From: Ectocarpus siliculosus
Lineage: Eukaryota > Sar > Phaeophyceae > Ectocarpales > Ectocarpaceae
Reading direction: 5' to 3'
DNA length: 64,000 bases
Assembly (NCBI GenBank): GCA_000310025.1
Contig: FN649745.1
Coordinates: 1,408,828-1,472,827, forward strand
Within the stretch, counting starts at the first letter, position 1; the number at the start of each line of letters is the position of its first letter. A program made the translations under genes and the position numbers. Positions 33,301 through 41,770 of the stretch are shown piece by piece. The notes under the pieces were generated by a model. The model was not told the origin of the DNA and did not search any database. It saw only the letters and a list, made by a program, of their open reading frames with translations.

Positions 33301-36300
33301 CCCTGCTGAACGCCGGGAGGATGGTGTTCCGAGGGGAGGTCAGCGTTCGAGACAACACCGCCGTCATGGATGGCGGGGGATTTATCAATGAGTGAGTCAG
33401 TTGAATGGACCACCAACGATTTATGTCAATGAGTGAAGTGAGTCAAGAAAAATACGAGTGAGTATAAAAAATGAACGGTGTGAGTGAAGTGAGTCAAGGA
33501 TAAAATGAGGAGGAAAATTAAATGAACAGTATTATGAATGAGTGGAGCGAGTCAATGACAATCGTTGTTGCCAATGAGTCAATTGACGAAGTGTAAATCT
33601 ATTTGCAATGAGTGAAGTGAGTCAACGAAAATTTCGAGATCATGGAGTGAATATGTCAAATGATTATTTTTTTAAATGAGTGAGTCAAAGAACAACAAAT
33701 GGTTCCAAGCGTGAGCCACATAACAAATTGTTGTTAAAGAGGAAGTCAATGAAAACCTGCACAGTAAGTCGAGGATCACTTTTGCAGTAAATGAACGTTC
33801 ACCTGTATCAGTCAACAATCACTCAAGCAACGAGTAACCGCATTTTACACACGAGAACGCACCGCTGGTCTGATTTTCAAACCTCGATTACGAAACGACG
33901 AAAAAGATGCAACAACGAAACGGTCATTTTCGGAAAGTTCTTGACGAGACGGCTTCAACGCCGCCGTTTTCGTCGCTTTTGCTATTTTTTCTGCTGTTGA
34001 GAATCGGGCTTTGGTTGCGAATCTTTCTGCTGTTGAAAAATCGAGCATTGAAAATTGGTCCAGAGGGTGGACACTCACTCGTGTCGTATAGGACATAGTT
34101 CTCGATGAGCATCGATGGTAACAAATGTGGGAACACTACCATACCGGTCAACGGAATATTTTTCAATGAGTTGATCGACATATCACCGGGTTGTGAGCCC
34201 AAGAAGTGAAAAACCTTTGTATCATGGAAATCGCGCATCGCCTGTATCAGCCCATGAACACATTCATTTCCTTGAAACATTGTCGTGAACGAGTGAGTCG
34301 ATGAACGCCTATGTCATTTCATGAAACCGAGTACACGGTATCGCCAACCTGTATAATGAAACCGAGCATCACCCACGTAAGACACTGGCCAATAACTCAA
34401 TGGGTTTGCCAATGAACCAGAGGGTGATTCCAATGAGTGAATATTTTTCAGTCTAGAATTACCGCCATCCATGAAGTTAGTGAATGAATCAATGAAGCAA
34501 ACAATGAAATGCTTTGTCATCAACGAGTGGTTTCAAATGAGCAAGTCACCGTAAAATCCATGTTATCCATGAGTTCGTCAATGAATAAATGAAAATTGCT
34601 GAGGGGGCATTTTCATTTCCAATGATAGAGTCAATGAAAAGCGTTATTGTCAAATGCATTACTTCCCTAGACACTTGTGTCAGAAAGTAGAGAACACCTG
34701 TATCAGCCAATGCAACATTCGATCGATGGGTAAGTCTACAGTAGTTGTTGCGCCAATGAAGAACGTGGAAGAGTGAGTGAATGACAAATCTTTTTTGCGG
34801 ATGAGAAAATGAATCGACAACTGCAGTAACAAGTCTTCGAACAGATGTATCTGTCGACGAACCATATATTTCAATGGATTGACGTAGACAGTAATGGGGG
34901 AGTCAATGAAGCACTCCGTGGTCGATAAATCAGTCGATAGACACCTGTATCCGTAAGCTGAGGAAACCTGCATTGCCAATGAGGTAGTCAATGTATCAAC
35001 GAGTGAATCACCGTATATTCATGTTGTGGATGAAGGAAATCAATGAACACTTTAGATTTCGAAAAACAGTCATGGAATCCTTTTTCCATGAGTTGCTCAA
35101 TAGTCAGCTCTTTTTTTTTTGTTTCATTGTTTTGGTCTATGAATACCTTTCATCAAAGAGGGATTCGATAATCAATGACGGAAGCGAGCGACCATGACGT
35201 TATCTTTACGAACGACGGAACCGAGAATGTTAAAAACAAAAATGGCGGACGAACAAAACACAACCAGGGAAATTGAACGATGGCGATGATAGATGATGCT
35301 GCCAAGGTAGAGGGGTGGTAGCGCTGAATGTTCACTTCACGTTCCACAGTAGATGCGAAGCAGCGCCGCCGTGTGACGGCAATAGTCGTTCGCCTGTCCT
35401 GCAAGTACAGAGGCGAGTTTTCGGGTGGGATCAAACCATCACCGGGAAGACGTAGGCTACAGGTCGCAGCGACTATGAAAATGTGTATGGGTAGCACGCG
35501 GTGTGAAGGGTCATTCTCTCTCTGTCTCTTTCGATCCCTGCCTCTATCTCTCCCAAGCCCCTTCTCTCTGCTACTCTCGTCCTGTCTTTCTGTTTTTACC
35601 TCCCCTGCTCATTCCTGCCTGCACCATGCCACTTTCACGTGCGAGCGGTGCCGTTGCCACGCCCACACACTTCACATACGTGCGCCAGCCCCAGCTCCAA
35701 CATCCTCGTTGTTTGTGCTGCCCCCTCCCCCTTCTTTTCCTCTCCTTCCCTTTATTCTCTCCTTCTCTTTGTTCTCTCGTTGCCCTATTTTTCACCCTTC
35801 TTTTCCCTTTTCCCCTCCCCAGGAGTGGAGGGAGGGTTCTCTTCTTCCACGGCGCCGAATTCCTGTCCAACGTCGGGACCGGCAGCGGAGGCGCGATACT
35901 CAACCGCGGCGAGCTGGACTTCACGCCCGGGGGAGACGACAGCAGCAGCAGCAGCAGCAGCAGCGCCGACGACAACAGTAGCGAAGAAAGCACGACCCGA
36001 ACCTTCACTCTTGACTTCGAAGACAACTACTGCGGCGAGCAGGAGGTGAGAGAGATACGTCGATGGCTAGAACCCGGCGAATGTGCCATGCTGTGATTTG
36101 TGCGTGTGGATGATATCCACTGTTCTATTCGTGTGTTGATAGCTGGGCCCCGGCGAAAGTGCGATGCTGTGATTTGTGCGTGTGGATGATTTCCACTGTT
36201 CTAATCGTGTATATGTAACTTTTCCATGAAGCCCGCCCCCCCCCCAAAAAAAAAAAAAAAGAACAACCTTTTGTATGTGCATGGTACAGCGACGTTTTTG

Positions 36301-37041
36301 GCACGGCATCTGGAGTGTGCTCTGTGGCAACCCATCATCTCTATGCAGCATGAGTGTTTTCTGTTCTTACATACAAGAAACACTGTGGGGTTGGCTGCGA
36401 GACGGTGTTGACCCCGAGCTCTCGGGTTGTCGCGGTGTGAAGGAAATATGCATCGAGTTTTCTTTCCCAAAGCACGTCCCTCTTTTCGCAGAAACTTCTT
36501 TGTGGGGCTACTGCCAATACTCCTGCCCTCGCTGCTCTATTCTGCCCTCTAACTTAGCCCGTAGATTTGTGACACGACTTGCACCCCGCCCGATCGCCGA
36601 ACAAAACCGGCACCCATCCCACCCATGATTCCGTACCATCCCCTCTGGGAGGCCCATGATTCCATACCATATTTCGTCCCGTACAAAACGGCCCCGGAGA
36701 GAAGAAGCGTGAAAATCTTGTCGAGGCTCAAGTTTCATACTGTATCGCCACTGTCGAGCACAGGTTACTATGCATATGTTCCAGCAGAATATGTCTAGGA
36801 TTCACCGCCGAGCTATGGTTCTTGACCCTATTTTGGTATTTTTCGTGAAATACTTTTGAGCCTCTGCTTCTTGACGAATAGCACTTCTTACCTGCGGGCC
36901 CGTTCTTGTACCCCGAAAATCTCTCTTGTTCCGTTTCAGTGTCAAGACATCCAGAACAAGGATGGCAGCTCAGTACTGGGGCTCCACCAATACGTGTCCA
37001 ACCTTTGCGACATTGGGACGCAAGACATTGTGGCGACGTGA
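19860..37041 (+). CDS. Secreted acidic, Kre9/KNH-like, beta-helix repeat protein (16 exons)
   Basis: Exons: 19860-20115, 21463-22016, 22379-22591, 23070-23175, 24839-24957, 25326-25421, 26668-26766, 27263-27349, 28245-28447, 30423-30546, 30955-31047, 32255-32335, 32656-32744, 33284-33391, 35823-36045, 36940-37041. All are GT-AG, phases match, total 2553 nt (850 residues). Residues 1-19 look like a signal peptide (MKYPRLSVISCLMGAASA), followed by a Ser/Thr-rich stretch. About 86-250 is Asp/Glu-rich. About 252-376 fits the Kre9/KNH domain found in fungal beta-glucan wall proteins: LRPSDGEVLIP, YEVSWAVDSEEG, TWVTLP, GPYLKIAVSPDDGRY. From about 449 come beta-helix repeats of the chlamydial Pmp type, with GGxI/L-x-N and F-x-x-N: GGSIYNKG, GGGLWNEG, GGGVFNQGG, GAVWNQAD, GALLNAG, GGAILNRG. 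Probably extracellular or wall-attached. Exon 1 and the last exon are the least certain. Confidence 0.8.
21463..21945 (+). repeat. Asp/Glu-coding low-complexity tract
   Basis: Most of exon 2 of the beta-helix gene is built from GAC/GAT/GAG triplets. Inside it a ~120-bp block (21615-21735 and 21735-21855, with the phrase DDGREEEDDSGNDDEEGDD and its variant) is duplicated. The Val/Leu-rich minus-strand ORF opposite it is a shadow. Confidence 0.9.
22606..22830. repeat. Degenerate ~90-bp repeat, three units, intron 3
   Basis: The motif AAGGCATG(TG)CTGAGGG, then AGCCACAAAAGGA, occurs at about 22607, 22709 and 22793, with the linking sequence GACGGGnCTAnAGAGAG also repeated. Divergence is moderate. 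Confidence 0.65.
23760..24464 (+). repeat. Poly-C-flanked dispersed element, copy 1 (longest)
   Basis: The copy starts and ends in runs of about 24 C. After the left run come three tandem ~60-bp units (GGTTGGGTTTTCGTCGCTTG then GCAACGACGTTGTAAAACAAG), each containing the hairpin CGTCG-CTTGGCAA-CGACG. A ~465-bp core then runs from CAATTCACTTCGTGAACTCG to CATGCACGACTATGAGTACA. It lies in intron 4 of the beta-helix gene, and a second copy is at 42363 with the core about 95% alike by eye. It encodes no protein, so it is presumably a non-autonomous mobile element or its remnant. Confidence 0.8.
25499..25560. repeat. GTT trinucleotide repeat, intron 6
   Basis: About nineteen GTT triplets in succession, 78 bp after the exon 6 donor of the beta-helix gene. 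Confidence 0.95.
25804..25997. repeat. Long CT dinucleotide tract, intron 6
   Basis: Nearly 200 bp of pure CT, with scattered CCCT interruptions in its right half. The Ser/Leu and Arg/Glu ORFs on the two strands are artefacts. Its position is upstream of the exon 7 acceptor but 670 bp away, so a direct splicing role is unlikely. Confidence 0.95.
27356..27394. repeat. GA dinucleotide tract directly after a donor
   Basis: About eighteen GA units begin 6 bp after the exon 8 donor (CAG then GTGCCATGAGAG). Confidence 0.95.
27749..27783 (-). repeat. Short dispersed element copy, truncated, intron 8
   Basis: Read on the minus strand it ends GTTGGTCAGCAGGTCAGCGC then GGTCGATGCT, matching the short form seen at 299 and 49048. 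With the opposite-strand copy at 28092 it brackets about 310 bp of this intron. Confidence 0.65.
28092..28172 (+). repeat. Short dispersed element copy, full length, intron 8
   Basis: TCAACCGCACTGAGACTGAC, then GTCTTTTCATTGATTGACGG, then GTTAGCGCGATCGATGCTAA, ends in a CA run, as in the 391-470 copy. Confidence 0.8.
28360..28402 (+). repeat. GAG repeat coding a poly-Glu run
   Basis: About fourteen GAG codons within exon 9 of the beta-helix gene, between the FADNFVHGYYYN and GTGGDGGALWNGG segments. It is in frame, so it inserts a Glu run into a loop between two beta-helix turns. Confidence 0.9.
28490..28615. repeat. 26-bp tandem repeat at the start of intron 9
   Basis: Unit TGGATGTATGATCACCTTCT plus TnATAT, about five copies, starting 43 bp after the exon 9 donor. 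There are no unique spacers, so it is not a CRISPR array. Confidence 0.9.
28812..28878. repeat. 16-bp tandem repeat, about four units
   Basis: Unit TTTGCTGCCTCGGAGC, nearly perfect, in intron 9 of the beta-helix gene. Confidence 0.9.
29684..29697 (-). terminator. RNA polymerase III terminator of the tRNA
   Basis: Right after the tRNA 3' end the minus strand reads TTTGTTTTTCTCTC. The run of five T is the usual polymerase III stop. Confidence 0.6.
29698..29771 (-). tRNA. tRNA-Arg(ACG): tRNA-Arg, anticodon ACG
   Basis: Read on the minus strand from 29771, the sequence folds as a full cloverleaf. The acceptor stem GTCCGTG pairs with CATGGAT (two G-U pairs). The D stem is GCC/GGC, and the anticodon stem TCCGC/GCGGG encloses loop CTACGAA with anticodon ACG (reads CGU). 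The T stem CCGGG/CCCGG is perfect around TTCGACC. Box A (TGGCCAAATTGG) and box B (GGTTCGACCCC) fit RNA polymerase III promoters. There is no intron. A T-rich run (TTTGTTTTT) follows the 3' end as a terminator. The gene lies antisense in intron 9 of the beta-helix gene. The discriminator base appears to be T (U in the RNA). Confidence 0.93.
31090..31143 (-). repeat. Short dispersed element copy, intron 11
   Basis: Read on the minus strand it shows CAAGACTGCCATCTTTCATC then AGTCAGCCTGCTAGCGCGGT and CGATGTT. It is a diverged full-length-type copy beginning 43 bp after the exon 11 donor. Confidence 0.7.
31358..31484. repeat. Long inverted repeat, ~60-bp arms, intron 11
   Basis: The left arm (31358-31417) holds CCCCCCTTCCCCAAAATGTC then GGATGTCCTCGCCCCCTTGTG. 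The right arm (about 31424-31484) is its reverse complement with few mismatches. Only about 6 nt separate them, so a transcript would fold into a very stable hairpin. Confidence 0.9.
31835..32240. repeat. TTCC/TTCT pyrimidine tract before exon 12
   Basis: About 400 bp of almost pure pyrimidine on the plus strand, ending about 15 bp before the exon 12 acceptor at 32254. It probably serves as an oversized polypyrimidine tract. The Phe/Ser/Leu-rich and Lys/Glu/Arg-rich ORFs across it are not genes. Confidence 0.9.
33392..35170. repeat. Degenerate GAGTGAGTCAATGA-type repeats filling intron 14
   Basis: From the exon 14 donor (FIN codons then GA, GTGAGTC) onward, variants of AATGAGTGAAGTGAGTCAAT recur every 20-60 bp for about 1.8 kb, decaying to the right. 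Many contain the donor-like hexamer GTGAGT. The region is AT-richer than its surroundings. Confidence 0.7.
36073..36215. repeat. Direct repeat, about 1.9 x 76 bp, intron 15
   Basis: CCCGGCGAATGTGCCATGCT then GTGATTTGTGCGTGTGGATG recurs 76 bp later with about 90% identity by eye. Confidence 0.85.
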
Positions 37042-40000
37042 CCCCAAGGAAGGACGCGGTGCAAGGGAGTGGAACAAAAGAGTCCGTGGTTCATTGCATC
37101 GAATGGAAACGGAGCACGTGAAGATACCCTTGGCGAGGAATTGATTGGGGTATAGACACTTAGATCGTACAAAATACACGCACATATTAACCTGGTCTTC
37201 GTATGTATGTATGCATGTGCGTATGCCCTGGTTGCGGGAGAGAACATGATCCTGAGAACCGAAATTAACTAGCTCACGCAGGCGCGGGTACGAGCGCGTG
37301 TACCAACCGGCTTGAGGTTTGCAGACTTGTGCGCGCTTGAGTGGACGGGCGAGGTGGTAGTTTAGCCAAGGCCGTGTTGGAGAGAATAGCGAAACAAGAG
37401 TGAAGTGAAAACCTTTGGTGTGGGGCGTGCGGTGTGGTGCTGTCTGGTGCGTGGAGCGGTAGAAGGGGGAGGGCGGGGGTCGGGTTCCCACCCAAAAGAG
37501 ATGGCACCTGGTATAGTTGTCTACAAAGTGTATATTCTTCGAGCCAAAACAAGGAAGTTGGGCGGAGGAGCGAGAGAGAGAGAGAGAGAGAGAGAGACAG
37601 TAGTGATGTGCCTCCTACGAGCTGTGCGTACGTGGTTGTACGATCAAGAGAAGACGGGGGGAAGACAAAAAAAACTCGTTTGTCGCACGTATCTCAAGTC
37701 TTCAGTAGTAGGGCATCGAGTGATCACGCGTTTCAGTCGAGGGATGGGGTTCATCCTCCCTGTTGATGTGGGGGGCGTTCGGTCGGTCTTGAAAGAATCA
37801 GTTCTGTGCGCAGCGGGGCGGGCAGGGTGAAAAAAGCACAAACCATAGAGTACGATGTACTCAGCAAGTAAGTGGGGCAGGGTGAAAAAAGCCCAAACCA
37901 TAGACTAAGATGTACTCACCAGGATCTATGGATACGGGGGATTTGGCTGGATGGTGCGCGGAATAATTACCTGTGATTTGGTGGGGTAAAGAGGATATTG
38001 GAGGGAGGGGTAGGGTTTTGGCGAGGCGACTGTGGGATATTTTGCCCGTGTGCTACGGGCCCGTGGTCCTTGGAAAACGGTGCGTGGGGATGTTTCTGCC
38101 TTTCATATTAATCTTGTCGTTTTACTTTTTTTATCGAATGGTTTCACATTGCGAGGGGCCTTTTCGCGTCGTGTGGTGTCTGCTACACCCACCTCTTTCC
38201 TTGGTGTTTGATCCCTACATATTTGTCGCTTTTCCCCCTTCGCGTTACACTTTGGGGACGTTATGTAGGTAGTACAGCAGTAGAGATTGTGCCCTTCGCC
38301 GGTGGCTGATCCAAGCGGCAGAGAGAGAACGGCGGCAATGGTGTCTCAGGGCATGCCCCATTTCCCCCTCTCTTCTTGTGTCGCTCTAGAAAACCTTGCT
38401 TTTTAGGTGTGTCAATGGTGCTGTCGACCCTTCTTTTTGGTATGTTTTCAGGGAACGATTGTTTGTTTGTGTTGCGGCGGCAAAGATTTCGTTTGCCGGG
38501 CTGGATATGTAGTATGTGCGGTGGGGTGTTGTGTTGTGGCTGGCGTGTGTGCTCTCCCTCCTGTTACAGTTGTTTTTCCCTTGTCTAGATGTTGTTGATA
38601 TGTGGTGATCCTCTTTCGGGCTTTGTTGGGCCCTTAAAATGTTGTCATTGTTGTAATAGGCTAGCTGTCCATACTCCTCTGTATCATACTTCCTGTTGGC
38701 TAGGTTTGCGACCTCGAAGTTCGCCGCCTGCCATGGTTTCCGGACCTTTGAACATGATTCTTTTGATCTTTCACGGAAAGTGTGCACACCCACGTAAACA
38801 TGCCCGCCCACGCCCCGGCCGCGAGTTGGGAGAACACGAGCTTTCAGGTGGAACCATTGATCTTGCGCCGAGGTCTACGCGTACTTGGAAGAAGAGAGGA
38901 ATAATAAGCAGATTGGCATGCGCGTGAAAATAGGACCCAAGAACTATGTAGTCATTTTTTGTGTGTGTACATGCGTACACTGCTGTTGATGATGGGTGAC
39001 GGCTGACGCGGACGACATGTATGTATGTCCGCTCGTTCGTTTAGGAACCATCACCGAATAGTTACCTGGGCGCGTGGAGGTGTGAGAGTCGAAGGGGTGA
39101 TTACCAAACGAATGCCCTTCCCGAGATGATGGGTCATTGTTGTTGGTGACGCGTGGCAATCGAGTGACTACGATGTGGCATGGCTGAAACATTGCAAAGT
39201 CTGCGCCGTAACGTAGTCTAATTTATAAGTAAAATCTAGCGTTCATTGTTTTCTCGAGACCCAGCAGTCGATCAATCAACTTGGTCCCGCGCGGGACAAC
39301 CGGAGAATTGCTCGCGGCGGTTGGTTGCTAAATAAAATAGATAGGTGACGTGGGAGTAAAAAGAAGTGCGTCCCTCCCAATATAGGTCTACATACCGCCG
39401 TAGATTGGGAGTCCACCTATTGCCTTATTACGGTATTCCCTGCCTTTTCTCCCTTGCCCTTGGGTCGGCCCGCTCTGCGCTCCTTTGTTCAGAGCATTAC
39501 TATGGACTTTTACGCCAAGTCCGATCTATTAGTGAGGCGGAAAGCAGGTAGACCACGTCGCTCCCCGATTTTGCGTCAAAAAAAAGTTCCCATTCCTCAC
39601 CATGAATATTTACTGCATGCACAGACGATGATGCTGAGCTTCTTCAGCTGTTGAACGGAGATTTATGCCCCATAAACATCATCACCGGACTCTACTTACC
39701 ACTTATCTTCGCGTCCGGGTCCCAAAGATACAAGCTTCACAAATATTCCTCCGGAGGGTCCGAAGCAAGATAATAACTTTGTGGTAATAATTGATTGCTA
39801 CGAGGGACGGGAGCTTTCGGATTTCTCACTCCAAGCCCTAAGCGTCAGTTTTCAAAAGCAAGATACTCGGTGCGAAACTATGGGGATACCTAAGACACAC
39901 AGAACACTTAAAACACACAGAACAGACGGGCAGTAGTGCTGCACAGCGCACAGCGCGAGCAACAGTTAGAAAGGAGGGCTGCACACCGGCGGCGAGATTG

Positions 40001-41770
40001 CTTCGAGGCCCCTCGCAACGCAGATCCCTCGTACGCCTGCGGAAAAATACCAGCCGCGGCCCCCCTCCTGCAGCCCCGCCGGACAACCCACGACACGCGA
40101 CACGCAGACACCGACACAGACGGAGGGCAAGGGGCAGAGAGGAGCTCATCTACGGAAATAGAGAAGGGGAGCGAGAGACGGAGAGCGAGAGTGAGGAGAA
40201 AAGAGAGCTTCATCAGGTGAGCGTGTCAAGCTCGTATGGATACTCCGCGTTTGGTAGAACACCTTCGTGCCGAGGATCGCTACAATACTTTGGTTGGGAC
40301 GTTCTCTCTAGATGATGTGGCTCTTGTTCTGCCAGGCAGGACAACTGAGCCACGGCAGCTTTAAACCTGGATCTAGCAAGCGGCAGCCGGGTAAGTTCCC
40401 ACAGACCCGCTCGGGGTTTTAGTGTGAGCTCGCGCCTGGCGTTCGCAGGCACACAGCAGTTCCCAACTCTGACACACAAGCAAGCAAGCACACATTTGCC
40501 ATCCCCAAGGCACTTTATAGCTACAAGTGAACAGCGCAGTGGGTCACCGGCGACGAAACAAGCCCGATGCGTGCCTGCTGCTGTGCGCAGGGCGTCAAGA
40601 AACAAAGGGCGAAAGCAAAAGGCCGTGCAAGAGAGGCTATGCACGCTCATCCAGCTGGTAGTTGTTCTCCAGAAGTCATGCCGTTCATCTGTGTTTTTTT
40701 TTGGTCCTCGGGTCGATTTTTTGTGCCGTTGATCAAAAACATCCACAGCCTGATGTACAAACTCGGCAGGAGGCAGCAGACCCGTTGACAGCAGTGTAAT
40801 AGCAAACAATCCACTACCTTACCTGTTCAGAAGGTTAGGATTTGCTCACTGCTACGTAGAAGAGCAGTGTACGACTGAATTAAATACTTCTACATCGAAA
40901 AATGTTTTTGTACCGCTCGTTCGAAAACACAACAGACACACATTTGTGTGTACGGCATGCATACAGCAGTACACAACAAGAATTCGCTGTTTTTGGCCTA
41001 TTTGCGCTTGTTGCTTGCCTTTGTTACGAGGGATTGCTGGCTTTGCTCTCTCTCCTGAGTGTCATGCTCCGGCTTCATGGCGCACATACCGCATGCAAAT
41101 ATCGACATGTTCATTTCGACTCTGTGATATTTGATGATACCACAATAGTTGATACGGAGTATACCACAATAGACCCTCTCCCTTGCGTGCTATGTATTTA
41201 CGGCCTGTGTCCTGAAATGGGGGCGATTTTCACTGATACCATATACATGCCGTCATATCGGGGTTATCTCCACTATGTATGTCTGGTCATGATGTATGCA
41301 CCTGATCAACACTGGGTGTTGTTACATACCCCCAACCTCTCGGCAAGAGGCGCACACTTACTCCCGTCGACGAACGTTGAACCCCTCCTTTCTGCGAAAC
41401 TCGACAGAAATTTTTTACGTTTTCCAAGCGTATGTATTGACGATTGACGACATGCATCACCTTGGTAGAGCAGCTGCTATTAATAGTCGAGCAAGCGGCA
41501 AATACCTGCCATCACGGGGGCACCGTTTTTCCTGTGCACGGCGCACAGACCCTGATTGCTTTCTTCGAACACTTTTTTTGGCAGGAAAGGCCCGGCCTTA
41601 ACGTGCTCTTTTTATCTCGAAGGCGAGGCGGCCCGTGGGGGGCTGACTGACTGCTGTGGCATCTAATCTCCCCGTGTCCAGGCAGCTATTGTAGCTGTGA
41701 TTGCTTGTTAGACTCGGGCCTCGGGGGAGCGACGTGGAGAGAAACCTGGGAAGGGGAAGGGCTCCCACCC
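37042..41770. other. Intergenic region, no supportable gene
   Basis: It contains a 54-bp direct repeat (37822-37919, unit GGCAGGGTGAAAAAAGCnC) and a short GA tract (37577-37598). The longest open frame (40902-41447, 181 codons) resembles no family. The region should hold the polyadenylation signals of the beta-helix gene and the promoter of the UBX gene, neither of which I can place. Confidence 0.5.

Noticed and set aside
40902-41447. 181-codon ORF in the intergenic region
   Set aside because: It matches no family, its codon usage is AT-rich unlike the real exons, and it has no domain pattern. In 64 kb, six frames will yield open stretches of this size by chance.
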